Source of the DNA: Brumimicrobium sp964585545
Lineage (GTDB): Bacteria; Bacteroidota; Bacteroidia; Flavobacteriales_D; Crocinitomicaceae
Direction: 5' to 3'
DNA length: 64,000 nt
Assembly (NCBI GenBank): GCA_964585545.1
Contig: CAZPDT010000001.1
Coordinates: 1-64,000 of the forward strand
This document shows, piece by piece, positions 26,608 through 35,080 of this stretch. The position numbers and the translations under genes are program-made. The notes under the pieces were generated by a model, which was not told the DNA's origin, did no database searches, and was given only the letters and a program-made list of their open reading frames with translations. How positions within the stretch are numbered: the stretch's first letter is position 1; the number at the start of each line of letters is the position of its first letter.

Positions 26608-26641
26608 CAAAAGTAGTTATTTTTTACCGATAATGATACAA
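26608..26641 (-). promoter_or_regulatory. Promoter of the cytochrome oxidase operon
   Basis: On the minus strand, TTG (26641-26639) and the exact TAnnTTTG match TACTTTTG (26615-26608) are separated by 23 bases. The cyoE start lies 41 bases downstream. Confidence 0.55.
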
Positions 26642-26789
26642 TTTTCATACTTTAAAATGCATCTAAAAATGATTTTTATCAGTAAACTTGTTTAATTCGG
26701 ACAAAATAATCCGATTTAAAACGAAACTCAATTACTTTTATGCATTTGATTCTGAAGATAAGAACAAAACATCCAGAAATAATTACTAT

Positions 26790-28178
26790 ATGAGTGAAAG
26801 AATGAGAACCTTAACGGAACCATTTAAGATTAAAATGGTTGAACCTTTAAAAGTTACAACGGAAGAATACCGTTTAAAAGCTTTAAAAATGGCAGAATAC
26901 AATCCATTTCTTCTGCGTGCTGAAGATGTATTCGTTGATTTATTAACCGACAGCGGAACAGGAGCCATGAGTGATAAACAATGGAGTGGAATTATGATGG
27001 GAGATGAGAGTTATGCAGGAGCAAGAAGTTGGGAACACCTTAAGTCCGTGGTCCAATCACTAACGGGAATGGAATATATCTTACCCGCTCACCAAGGGCG
27101 CGCCGCAGAACGCATTCTATACAGTACAATAGGGGGATCCGACAAAACTTTTATTTCTAATACACATTTTGATACAACAAGAGCCAATATAGAATACACA
27201 GGAGCTGAAGCCATTGATATTGTTTGTAAAGAAGCCGATGATGTGGCTTCATTTGAACCTTTTAAAGGAAATATAGATCTTGTGAAATTGGAGCAATTGA
27301 TCAAAGAAAGAACCCCTGATTCAATAGCAGCCGTGGTGATGACGGTTACAAATAATTCATCTGGCGGACAGCCGGTAAGTATGGCCAACATGAAGGCTGT
27401 TCGCAATATATGTGATAAACATCACCTCATGATGGTTATTGATGGATGTAGAATTGCAGAAAACAGCTACTTTGTTAAACAACGCGAAAAGGGATATGAA
27501 AACAAATCCTATAATGAAATCGCACATGAGATGCTTAACCTTGGAGATGCTTTTATCATGAGTGCTAAAAAAGATGGTCTTGTGAATATGGGTGGATTGC
27601 TTACATTAAAAGATAAAGAGTTAGCTGTTAAATGTCAGAATTTATTAATTATCTCTGAAGGGTTTACAACTTATGGTGGATTATCTGGTAGAGATATGGA
27701 AGCATTGGCTATAGGTTTAACAGAAGTTTTTGATGAAGATTACCTTAACTATAGAATTAAAAGTACCGCCTATTTAGGTGAAAAATTAAAAGAAAAAGGT
27801 GTTCCAGTTGTTTGGCCTATCGGTGGTCATGCTGTCTATATCGATGCTAAAAAATTATACAATCAGATTCCTGTGGAAGAATATCCAGGACAAACCTTAG
27901 TGGCCGACTTGTATCTAAAAGGAGGTATTCGCACTGTAGAGATAGGAAGTGTAATGTTCGGAAAATACGATGAACAAGGAAAACTTATTCCCGCAGCCAA
28001 TGAGTTGGTTCGCTTAGCAATTCCACGAAGGGTGTACACCCAAAGTCATATTGACTATGTATTGGATGTTTTTGATGATATCTTAGAGATGAAAAACCGT
28101 AAAAACGGATATAAAATCACTTATGAACCTCCTTTTTTAAGGCATTTTACTGCCCATTTCAAACCAATAGAAAAATAA
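26790..28178 (+). CDS. tnaA: Tryptophanase (tryptophan indole-lyase)
   Basis: From ATG 26790 (MSERMRTLTEPFKIKMVEPL) the product is 462 residues; the TTG at 26688 adds 34 residues with no family match. It cleaves tryptophan to indole, pyruvate and ammonia with PLP. Motifs are LLTDSGTGAMSDKQWSG, PAHQGRAAERIL and the PLP Lys in MSAKKDGLVNMGG. Two positions that set substrate choice read as tryptophanase: HFDTTR (Asp, as Asp133 in E. coli TnaA) and IRTVEIGS (Ile, where tyrosine phenol-lyase has Arg381). It is the first gene of a three-gene operon. No TnaC-like leader peptide was recognised. Confidence 0.93.
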   Translation: MSERMRTLTEPFKIKMVEPLKVTTEEYRLKALKMAEYNPFLLRAEDVFVDLLTDSGTGAMSDKQWSGIMMGDESYAGARSWEHLKSVVQSLTGMEYILPAHQGRAAERILYSTIGGSDKTFISNTHFDTTRANIEYTGAEAIDIVCKEADDVASFEPFKGNIDLVKLEQLIKERTPDSIAAVVMTVTNNSSGGQPVSMANMKAVRNICDKHHLMMVIDGCRIAENSYFVKQREKGYENKSYNEIAHEMLNLGDAFIMSAKKDGLVNMGGLLTLKDKELAVKCQNLLIISEGFTTYGGLSGRDMEALAIGLTEVFDEDYLNYRIKSTAYLGEKLKEKGVPVVWPIGGHAVYIDAKKLYNQIPVEEYPGQTLVADLYLKGGIRTVEIGSVMFGKYDEQGKLIPAANELVRLAIPRRVYTQSHIDYVLDVFDDILEMKNRKNGYKITYEPPFLRHFTAHFKPIEK

Positions 28179-28198
28179 ACCAATAAAAGAATAAACCA

Positions 28199-29584
28199 AT
28201 GTCAAAAATTGAAAGAAGATCATGGGCAGAGCCCTATAAAATGAAAATGGTTGAGTTGCTCAAAATGACTACACAACCGCAACGAGAAAAAGCTTTAAAA
28301 GCAGCTGGATTTAATACCTTTTTACTAGAGTCTGATGATGTATATATTGACTTATTGACAGATAGCGGAACAAACGCTATGAGCGATCAACAATGGTCGG
28401 CTTTTATGCTAGGAGATGAAGCCTATGCAGGGAGTAAGAGCTTTTATAAGCTCGAAAAAGCCATTCAAAAATATTATGGATATAAGTACATTGTTCCCAC
28501 CCATCAAGGACGAGGGGCAGAGAACATGCTATCGCAAATTTTAATCAAAAGAGGAGATTATGTTCCTGGGAACATGTATTTCACAACAACGCGATTGCAT
28601 CAAGAATTGGCGGGAGGTACATTTGTAGATATTATTGTTGATGAAGCACACGATCCTCAAAATGAATTCCCATTCAAAGGGAATGTCGATTTAAATAAAT
28701 TAGAAGATCTGGTCAACAAGCATGGAGCAGACAAAATCTCTTATGTTTGTATAGCCACAAATGTGAACATGGCGGGAGGACAACCAATTAGTCTTAGTAA
28801 CTTAAAAGAATTAAGGGCATATACCAAGAAACACAACATTAAGATCATTCACGATATGACTCGAGTTGCAGAGAATGCTTACTTTATTCAACAAAAGGAG
28901 GAGGGTTATCATGATGTGAAAATTAAAGATATAGTGAAGGAAATTTGTTCTCTTACTGATGGGGCGACCATGAGTGCCAAAAAAGATGCTTTGGTGAATA
29001 TCGGTGGATTTTTAGCAACCAATGACGAAGATGTATTTGAGGAAGCCAGAAATCTAGTGGTTGTCTACGAAGGACTACACACGTATGGCGGTATGGCGGG
29101 AAGAGATATGGAAGCGATGGCTGTCGGCATCAAAGAAAGTGTGAGTGACAAACACCAAAAAGCACGGGTAGGACAGGTTGAGTATTTGGGTGAAAGAATG
29201 CAGGAATACGGTGTTCCTATTGTAAGGCCAATTGGAGGACATGGTATTTTTGTTGATGCCAAAAGATTCCTTCCCCATTTGTCTCAGGATGAATTTCCAG
29301 CTCAGACATTGGCCAGTGAGATTTATATCGACTCTGGTGTGAGAACAATGGAAAGAGGAGTTGTTTCTGCGGGAAGAAAACCAAACGGAGAAAATTATTA
29401 TCCGAAATTAGAACTGGTTCGGTTTACCATTCCCCGAAGGGTTTATACTCAAGCCCACATGGATGTTGTAGCAGAGTCAGCAGCTACAGTTTTTGAGCGA
29501 AGAGATAAAATAAAGGGTTTAAAAATGGTGTATGAACCTAAATATCTAAGATTTTTTCAGGCAAGATTTGAAAAATTAAAGTAA
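28199..29584 (+). CDS. tpl: Tyrosine phenol-lyase
   Basis: 461 residues, 20 bases after tnaA. It cleaves tyrosine to phenol, pyruvate and ammonia. It follows Citrobacter tyrosine phenol-lyase closely: LLTDSGTNAMSDQQWSAFM, THQGRGAENMLSQ, PLP Lys in MSAKKDALVNIGG, and the C-terminal YEPKYLRFFQARFE. The substrate-selective positions are those of tyrosine phenol-lyase, YFTTTR (Thr124) and VRTMERGV (Arg381), against Asp and Ile in the upstream paralogue. So this is a functionally split pair rather than a duplicate. Activity on other amino acids such as DOPA or serine is also known in this family. Confidence 0.9.
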   Translation: MSKIERRSWAEPYKMKMVELLKMTTQPQREKALKAAGFNTFLLESDDVYIDLLTDSGTNAMSDQQWSAFMLGDEAYAGSKSFYKLEKAIQKYYGYKYIVPTHQGRGAENMLSQILIKRGDYVPGNMYFTTTRLHQELAGGTFVDIIVDEAHDPQNEFPFKGNVDLNKLEDLVNKHGADKISYVCIATNVNMAGGQPISLSNLKELRAYTKKHNIKIIHDMTRVAENAYFIQQKEEGYHDVKIKDIVKEICSLTDGATMSAKKDALVNIGGFLATNDEDVFEEARNLVVVYEGLHTYGGMAGRDMEAMAVGIKESVSDKHQKARVGQVEYLGERMQEYGVPIVRPIGGHGIFVDAKRFLPHLSQDEFPAQTLASEIYIDSGVRTMERGVVSAGRKPNGENYYPKLELVRFTIPRRVYTQAHMDVVAESAATVFERRDKIKGLKMVYEPKYLRFFQARFEKLK

Positions 29585-29585
29585 T

Positions 29586-31640
29586 ATGATCAATACCCAA
29601 TTAATTGCTCCTCAAAACATCATTGTGGTTGGGGCATCTATGAATGCACAAAAGCCAGGAGGGAAAGTATTGAGGAACCTCCTAGAAGGAGGCTATAAAG
29701 GAAAGATATATGCTTTAAATAAAAATGAAGTATCTATCGATGGTGTGTATCATATAACAAAAGTTCAAGCGCTTAAAGAGGTTGTTGATTTGGCTATATT
29801 GGCTATTCCAGCTAAAGCAAGTGTGGCGATAATTAAGGAATTAATTGATTTGGGTACGAGGGCGTTTATTATTTACTCTGCTGGATTCTCTGAAGCAGGC
29901 GAGGAAGGCGAGCGACTGGAAAAGGAGCTTTTGGGATACATTAATGATTCGAATTCAACTTTAATTGGGCCCAATTGTATCGGTGTAATTAATGAAAATT
30001 ACAAGGGTGTTTTCACTTCACCAGTTCCTGAATACTACCCCAAGGGCTGCGAATTAATCTCTAGTTCTGGTGCAACTGCTGTCTTTATTATGGAAGCTGC
30101 CATACTTAATGGATTGCGTTTCTCTAATGTTTATTCTATTGGCAATGGCTCACATATTGGAGTTGAAGAAGTGTTGGAATACATGGATGCTACGTTTGAT
30201 CCAAAAACAAGTCCAAAAGTAAAGTTGCTCTATTTGGAGCAAATCAAACATCCCTTTAAATTTCTAAAACACGCCACTTCTCTCATCAAAAAAGGATGTA
30301 AAATTGCAGCGATTAAATCAGGATATTCTGAAGCAGGAGGGAGAGCAGCATCTTCTCATACAGGTGCTTTGGCAACCTCTGATACAGTGATACGTGCATT
30401 ATTTAAAAAAGCAGGTGTAGTCTACTGCAGCAGCAGGGAGGAATTAATTACTGTCGCAGGTGTTTTCTTGACAAAACCTTTGGAGGGAAAAAACCTGGCA
30501 ATTATTACGCATGCTGGAGGTTCTGCGGTAATGTTGACGGATGCGCTTTCTTCAAACGGATTAAAAATTCCACAACTTGAACCTAAAGATACTGAGGAGT
30601 TACTCCGTCAACTGAATTCTGGCTCTTCTGTTGCTAATCCCATTGATTTTTTAGCCACTGGGAACGCTGAACAGTTGGGCTTAATTGTTGATTTTTGTGA
30701 TGAACATCCACTCATTGATGGAATGATTGTGGTGTTTGGAAGTCCAGGGCTGTTTAATGTAAAAGATGTTTATGATGTTTTAGAACAAAAGATGAAAACA
30801 TGTAAACATCCAATATATCCTGTTCTTCCTTCATTAATGAATGCCAAAAATGAGATTCAATCTTTTTTAAAAAATGGGAGAGTTAACTTCTCCGATGAGG
30901 TTGTTTTGGGAAAAGCCTTGGCTCATGTTTATGCAATGCAACGCCCCAATTTCTTCGATGTAGAACTTCCACCGATGGATATTGTGGAGATAAGGGGAAT
31001 TATCAATGCCTCTAAAAATGGTTTTTTGGGTACTGATGATGCCGCTGAATTAATGAAAGCTTCAGGGATTCCATTTGCCCAACAATTTACTTGTAAAAAT
31101 CGGCATGACCTAAAAGAGATACAGAAAAAAGTTACTTTTCCTCTTGTTATGAAAGTAGTAGGACCAGTTCATAAAACTGAGGTAAATGGCGTGCGACTGA
31201 ACATCCAAAATAGGGAAGAGATGAATGTTGTTTTTGATGAACTGATTCAGATTTCAAAGGCCACAGGTGTTCTTGTTCAGGAAATGTTAGAAGGTGAAGA
31301 GCTTTTTGCAGGTGCAGTTAAACAAGGTGGATTTGGTCATCTTGTGATTTTTGGTTTTGGAGGTATATTTTTAGAACTCCTTAATGATACAGCGTATGCC
31401 TTAGCACCTTTAGAAAAAAATGAAGTTCGAGAAATGGTTCACGCCTTGAAAGGATATCCAATTATAGAAGGGTATCGAAATATGCCTCCACTTGATGAAG
31501 AAAAGTTTATTGATCTTATTGTTCGGGTTGGGGCATTGGTGCATATTGCGCCCGAAATTGCTGAAATTGACTTGAATCCATTATTGGTAACGGAAAAAAC
31601 CATTTCTGCTGTCGATATCAGAATAAAGGTGGAGAAGTAA
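29586..31640 (+). CDS. ADP-forming acyl-CoA synthetase (acetate--CoA ligase family)
   Basis: 684 residues, starting one base after the tpl stop. Domains in order: CoA-binding Rossmann domain (about 1-130: IIVVGASMNAQKPGGKVLRN), succinyl-CoA-synthetase-like domains (about 135-450) with the phospho-His in AASSHTGALATSD (about residue 258), and a C-terminal ATP-grasp subdomain (about 470-684: VMKVVGPVHKTEVNGVRLNI, QEMLEGEELFAGAVKQ-GGFG, IAEIDLNPLLV). Enzymes of this build make ATP from acyl-CoA. Co-transcription with two pyruvate-yielding lyases suggests it harvests ATP from acetyl-CoA or an aryl-acyl-CoA; the substrate cannot be read from sequence. Confidence 0.88.
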   Translation: MINTQLIAPQNIIVVGASMNAQKPGGKVLRNLLEGGYKGKIYALNKNEVSIDGVYHITKVQALKEVVDLAILAIPAKASVAIIKELIDLGTRAFIIYSAGFSEAGEEGERLEKELLGYINDSNSTLIGPNCIGVINENYKGVFTSPVPEYYPKGCELISSSGATAVFIMEAAILNGLRFSNVYSIGNGSHIGVEEVLEYMDATFDPKTSPKVKLLYLEQIKHPFKFLKHATSLIKKGCKIAAIKSGYSEAGGRAASSHTGALATSDTVIRALFKKAGVVYCSSREELITVAGVFLTKPLEGKNLAIITHAGGSAVMLTDALSSNGLKIPQLEPKDTEELLRQLNSGSSVANPIDFLATGNAEQLGLIVDFCDEHPLIDGMIVVFGSPGLFNVKDVYDVLEQKMKTCKHPIYPVLPSLMNAKNEIQSFLKNGRVNFSDEVVLGKALAHVYAMQRPNFFDVELPPMDIVEIRGIINASKNGFLGTDDAAELMKASGIPFAQQFTCKNRHDLKEIQKKVTFPLVMKVVGPVHKTEVNGVRLNIQNREEMNVVFDELIQISKATGVLVQEMLEGEELFAGAVKQGGFGHLVIFGFGGIFLELLNDTAYALAPLEKNEVREMVHALKGYPIIEGYRNMPPLDEEKFIDLIVRVGALVHIAPEIAEIDLNPLLVTEKTISAVDIRIKVEK

Positions 31641-31744
31641 CTTTAATCTGAGTTATTTATACATTTTCTATTCCAACACGAAACTGCCTGCTATCTTTGG
31701 AGATGCTCGAAATTTTTATACCCCAAAATTGGGTTACAATTCCG

Positions 31745-31850
31745 AACCATAAAAACTCCTGTGTTCCCCAAACCTATTACCATTTCAGCTTTCCATCACA
31801 AAACAGATGAACCGAGCTTGCGAGCTCAACGCAGTTAATAGTCTGGACTA
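31745..31850. repeat. Dispersed intergenic repeat, full-length copy C
   Basis: Matches copy A block by block: ACCATAAAAACTCCTGTG, CCCCAAACCTATTACC, then ATGAACCGAGCTTGCGAGCT, CAACGCAGTTAATAGTCTGG. It lies between the acyl-CoA synthetase and the decarboxylase gene. Confidence 0.7.
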
Positions 31851-31878
31851 AAATCCTGCGAAAGTCTATAGTTTGTTT

Positions 31879-31886
31879 TACTTTTG
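31879..31886 (+). promoter_or_regulatory. -7 promoter element for the PLP decarboxylase
   Basis: TACTTTTG is an exact TAnnTTTG match. It overlaps the upstream TTG start at 31884 and so supports translation from ATG 31908. Confidence 0.5.
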
Positions 31887-31907
31887 CGAAATAAAAAAAA
31901 AGACAGA

Positions 31908-33137
31908 ATGTATCAATATTGGGTAAAACGGTCAAACGAAGAAATTAAGGAAATAGTTTTTAAAGCGCTTGCTAAGAATGTGGATTACAACGAACAAAAT
32001 GTCCTTGGAATTCCTGCTTCATATTTGGATCGGAACGTATATTCACAAGATGCTAGTTTTCTTAAGGATGCTCCTTTTCTTTCAACTTTAATCCACAACC
32101 CAAACCATATTGGATGCCATACTTTAGGTGATTCTGAACCTTTTTTCTCAGGAACTCAAGAGATAGAAAGATTGCTCATTAAAATTTGTGCACACGATAT
32201 TTTAAATGGGGCTGCGGAGGATGACTTTGACGGATATGTTGCTTCTGGAGGAACAGAAGCCAATTTACAAGCAATATGGATTTATCGCAATTATTTTATT
32301 CAAGAGAAGGGATTAAAAAATGAGGAAATTTGTATTCTCACTTCTTCTGATAATCATTATTCATTTGATAAGGCGGGAAATGTTTTTTGTTTGCCTGTTC
32401 AAAAAGTAGAAGTTTCTGAAGGAGGAAGGTTTATCAATGAAGAGGCGGTAAGGAAAGCTGTAAATAACCAAAAAGAAAATGGCGTAAAAGCTTTTATTGT
32501 TGTTGCCAATATGATGACAACGATGTTCGGATCTATTGACGAGCCAGAGTTTTATACTTCCATCTTGGAGCAGGAAGGATTTGATTATTTTATACATGTT
32601 GATGGTGCTTTTGGCGGGTTTTATTTTCCTTTTTCACAAAAGGATCACCATTTGGACTTTAGAAATCCAAAAATATCTTCCATTACTTTAGATGCTCATA
32701 AAATGGCTCAAGCTCCGTATGGTACGGGAACTTTTATTATCAGAAAGAACCTTATTCAATATGCCAATACGAAAGAAGCAAGTTATGTTGAGGGTGAAGA
32801 TTTTACACTTATTGGAAGTCGGTCTGGAGCAAATGCAATTGCAGTTTGGATGATTTTAGCGACCTATGGACCATTTGGTTGGATGGAGAAAATTTATGTA
32901 CTTCAAAAGAGAACTACTTGGATGTGTAACCGATTGGATGAATTGAATATTAAATATTATCGCCATCCTTCTTCGAATATTATTACGATTAAAAGTGAAT
33001 GCATTCCAGAAAAGGTAGCCCATAAATTTGGGTTGGTTCCAGACAATCACAAATCACCCAAATGGTTTAAGGTGGTCATCATGGATCATGTTACAATAGA
33101 GAAATTAAGTGAACTTGTGGCTGACCTTAAAGCATAA
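31908..33137 (+). CDS. PLP-dependent group II amino acid decarboxylase
   Basis: From ATG 31908 (MYQYWVKRSNEEI) the product is 409 residues. Group II decarboxylase features are GYVASGGTEANLQAIWIYRN, the PLP-stacking DNHYSFDKA, HVDGAFGGFYFPF and the Schiff-base Lys in SSITLDAHKMAQAPYGTG. The group includes tyrosine, histidine, aspartate and aromatic amino acid decarboxylases; the substrate cannot be assigned. Its position after the tryptophan/tyrosine lyase operon makes an aromatic amino acid possible. It is transcribed separately. Confidence 0.88.
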   Translation: MYQYWVKRSNEEIKEIVFKALAKNVDYNEQNVLGIPASYLDRNVYSQDASFLKDAPFLSTLIHNPNHIGCHTLGDSEPFFSGTQEIERLLIKICAHDILNGAAEDDFDGYVASGGTEANLQAIWIYRNYFIQEKGLKNEEICILTSSDNHYSFDKAGNVFCLPVQKVEVSEGGRFINEEAVRKAVNNQKENGVKAFIVVANMMTTMFGSIDEPEFYTSILEQEGFDYFIHVDGAFGGFYFPFSQKDHHLDFRNPKISSITLDAHKMAQAPYGTGTFIIRKNLIQYANTKEASYVEGEDFTLIGSRSGANAIAVWMILATYGPFGWMEKIYVLQKRTTWMCNRLDELNIKYYRHPSSNIITIKSECIPEKVAHKFGLVPDNHKSPKWFKVVIMDHVTIEKLSELVADLKA

Positions 33138-33202
33138 AAGGGAAGGAGCTTTTCCATTAATGTAACCCCGCATTATTATTCATTCTCTAAAATTGTTAAA
33201 GG

Positions 33203-33275
33203 TATTCATGAACTTGCGAAATCAACACGATGTATTGAACCTGTCGAACTGCAGTTAATAATTCTGACTAGTTAA
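33203..33275. repeat. Dispersed repeat, partial copy D
   Basis: TATTCATGAACTTGCGAAATCAACACGATG and TGTCGAACTGCAGTTAATAATTCTGACTAG resemble copy E (57421-57491), a variant in which the internal insert is longer. The rest of 33138-33432 has no gene. Confidence 0.5.
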
Positions 33276-33432
33276 TCAGATAAGTAACTTATAATTAAAC
33301 AATTAGAACATTTGGGTTTTTCATCATCTTTTGAATAGATTTTATACGTTTTTTACGGATTGTTAGCAATTTCATGTTACAATGTACCTCTGTCTTGGAA
33401 TTCGGGTGTAAACTCTATTGAATGCACTTCAC

Positions 33433-33810
33433 TTATAGTTTTCGGGTTTGTGTCTTGCTGTTGTATAATTTTCTCCATGCAATATAAGTCATTCCACTAA
33501 TGAAATAACAAAGAATATCCAACGGATCATAAATATAGACTGAGCTTTGTTGTGGAAGTAAAACTTCGAAAAGTAGGGTAAAAAGAACAATGCTGAGGAG
33601 AATCAAATATGGGGGGAGTTCCAAATGGGGATTGTTTTGTATTTTTCGAATTGCCCACAAAGCAAAAGTATTTACCAAAAAAATACTGAGGAGATCTGCC
33701 AAATAATTAGAGATTAATACGGGAAATACAAAATCGGTTTGTTTTAGGAAGTAGTAGAAAGTGTAAACCAAAGCCAAGAAGATGAAAAGTGGATGTGTTA
33801 TTGTTCTCAT
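33433..33810 (-). CDS. Small polytopic membrane protein
   Basis: From ATG 33810 (MRTITHPLFIFLALVYTFYY) the product is 125 residues with four hydrophobic segments and a basic tail. The ATG overlaps the upstream gene's stop (TAATG), a strong sign of translational coupling, so this start is preferred to the one at 33873. The pattern LLSIFLVNTFALWAIRKI, then YIYDPLDILCYFISGMTYIAW, recalls the magnesium-transporter-like or VanZ-type small membrane proteins, but no function is assigned. The last residues (TRKL) and stop come from a sequence like the ACCCGAA-ACTATAAG repeat arm. Confidence 0.65.
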   Translation of the reverse strand: MRTITHPLFIFLALVYTFYYFLKQTDFVFPVLISNYLADLLSIFLVNTFALWAIRKIQNNPHLELPPYLILLSIVLFTLLFEVLLPQQSSVYIYDPLDILCYFISGMTYIAWRKLYNSKTQTRKL

Positions 33811-34100
33811 TATCCTACAACTAATGATGCCAAATACATAATAAACATAACTATTCCCACATATATAAACCAAATCGTCATTAAGATGTAGTAAATCATC
33901 TTAAGAATGGGATTTGTGGAAGATTTTAGATAATTAAAAGCACGTTCCAGTGCAGAAGGAGGCTTTGGTGGATTTAATTTTGCCTTCTCTTTGCGTTGAA
34001 TATCGTCTTTTAATTCTTGACTGATTACCGCTCCACAATGTTCACATATTTTTGTGTCGTTAGACCATTTTTGACATTGAAAACAAAGTGCTTTTTTCAT
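33810..34100 (-). CDS. Zinc-ribbon membrane protein
   Basis: From ATG 34100 (MKKALCFQCQKWSNDTKICE) the product is 96 residues. Two CxxC pairs (CFQC, CEHC) form an N-terminal zinc ribbon. A basic, Pro-rich linker (KAKLNPPKPPSALERAF) leads to a C-terminal membrane region of about 30 residues. A -7 element at 34126-34119 overlaps the longer start (34121), supporting ATG 34100. It is coupled to the next gene by a TAATG overlap. Function unknown. Confidence 0.7.
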   Translation of the reverse strand: MKKALCFQCQKWSNDTKICEHCGAVISQELKDDIQRKEKAKLNPPKPPSALERAFNYLKSSTNPILKMIYYILMTIWFIYVGIVMFIMYLASLVVG

Positions 34101-34118
34101 TACTTCACTATCTAACTG

Positions 34119-34126
34119 CAAACATA
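34119..34126 (-). promoter_or_regulatory. -7 promoter element for the zinc-ribbon/membrane protein pair
   Basis: On the minus strand this reads TATGTTTG, an exact TAnnTTTG match 18 bases before ATG 34100. Confidence 0.45.
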
Positions 34127-34240
34127 CTTAAATAATCAGAATCAATTTAAATATCGTTGTGTTTCCCACCAGCAACTATACAAACTATTATTATCTGTAA
34201 ATTACGAATCTCATCCTCCATCTACAATCTAAATTTGATT

Positions 34241-35020
34241 CTATTTCTTCTTGAAAGCGCTTATAGCGTTGACAGCAAAATCTGATAACACCAATTTTCC
34301 ACTCATTGCAGCCCGGTTTTCGAGTAATGTATCCCAATGCTCTGTACCTACCCATAAAGATTCTTTTAACAATCTCATGCCTTCAGGATTGGATTTCGAA
34401 AGTTGTTGGGTTAATGCCGCTATCCCTTTGTCCATTGCTTCAATATCATCAAATACCTCTGAATAGAGTCCTTTTTCTCTTGCCCAATTGGCATCTTGCC
34501 ATTCAGTTGCATTGATGGATAATTGTCCCATGGCTGAAACACCAATTTTTCGAATTACAGCAGGACCAACAACAAAAGGACCTATACCAACTGCCAATTC
34601 AGATAACTTGACAGATGCATATTTTGTTGCGTAACAATAATCAACCGCTGAAGCTAAGCCAACACCACCGCCAACAGCTTTGCCTTGGATACGACCAATA
34701 ATTAATTTAGGACATCTTCGACAAGCATTTATCACATTGGCAAAACCCATAAAAAAACGTTTGCCTGTATCGAAATCCTTAATTGAAAGCAGTTCGTCAA
34801 AACTTGCTCCAGCACAAAAGGCACGATTTCCTTGAGATTGGATAACAATAACTTTCGCTTTATTGGTTGTTCCTAAAATAGAAATTGTTTCCGCTAATTT
34901 TTTCAATAAACGACCAGGTAATGAGTTGCTTAAAGGATGGAAAAATTCTACTGTTGCAATCCCATTTTCATTTATCGAATAACTAACATCTCCTTGATTA
35001 ACTGCATCTGTTGAGCTCAT
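34241..35020 (-). CDS. Enoyl-CoA hydratase/isomerase family protein
   Basis: 259 residues of crotonase fold. The oxyanion-hole segment reads GNRAFCAGASFDELLSI and the second reads IIGRIQGKAVGGGVGLASAVDYCYA. The acidic position usually following (…L-x-E-x-x-x-G) is present in VKLSELAVGIGPFVVGPAV. Beta-oxidation or methylglutaconyl-type reactions are common for such proteins in Bacteroidetes; the exact substrate is not clear. It lies downstream of the RNR-like pair but has its own promoter (35053-35046), so functional linkage is not implied. Confidence 0.88.
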   Translation of the reverse strand: MSSTDAVNQGDVSYSINENGIATVEFFHPLSNSLPGRLLKKLAETISILGTTNKAKVIVIQSQGNRAFCAGASFDELLSIKDFDTGKRFFMGFANVINACRRCPKLIIGRIQGKAVGGGVGLASAVDYCYATKYASVKLSELAVGIGPFVVGPAVIRKIGVSAMGQLSINATEWQDANWAREKGLYSEVFDDIEAMDKGIAALTQQLSKSNPEGMRLLKESLWVGTEHWDTLLENRAAMSGKLVLSDFAVNAISAFKKK

Positions 35021-35045
35021 GTTTATCTTTTTTAATTTTGAGATC

Positions 35046-35053
35046 CAAAGGTA
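35046..35053 (-). promoter_or_regulatory. -7 promoter element for the enoyl-CoA hydratase gene
   Basis: On the minus strand this reads TACCTTTG, an exact TAnnTTTG match, inside the short gap after the RNR-like alpha gene. Confidence 0.45.
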
Positions 35054-35080
35054 AAAACTTTAATTATTTTTCCGATGTTT

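Noticed and set aside
26790..29584. Simple tandem duplication of tryptophanase
   Set aside because: The two proteins differ at the substrate-selecting positions in the way tryptophanase differs from tyrosine phenol-lyase, so they are two enzymes.
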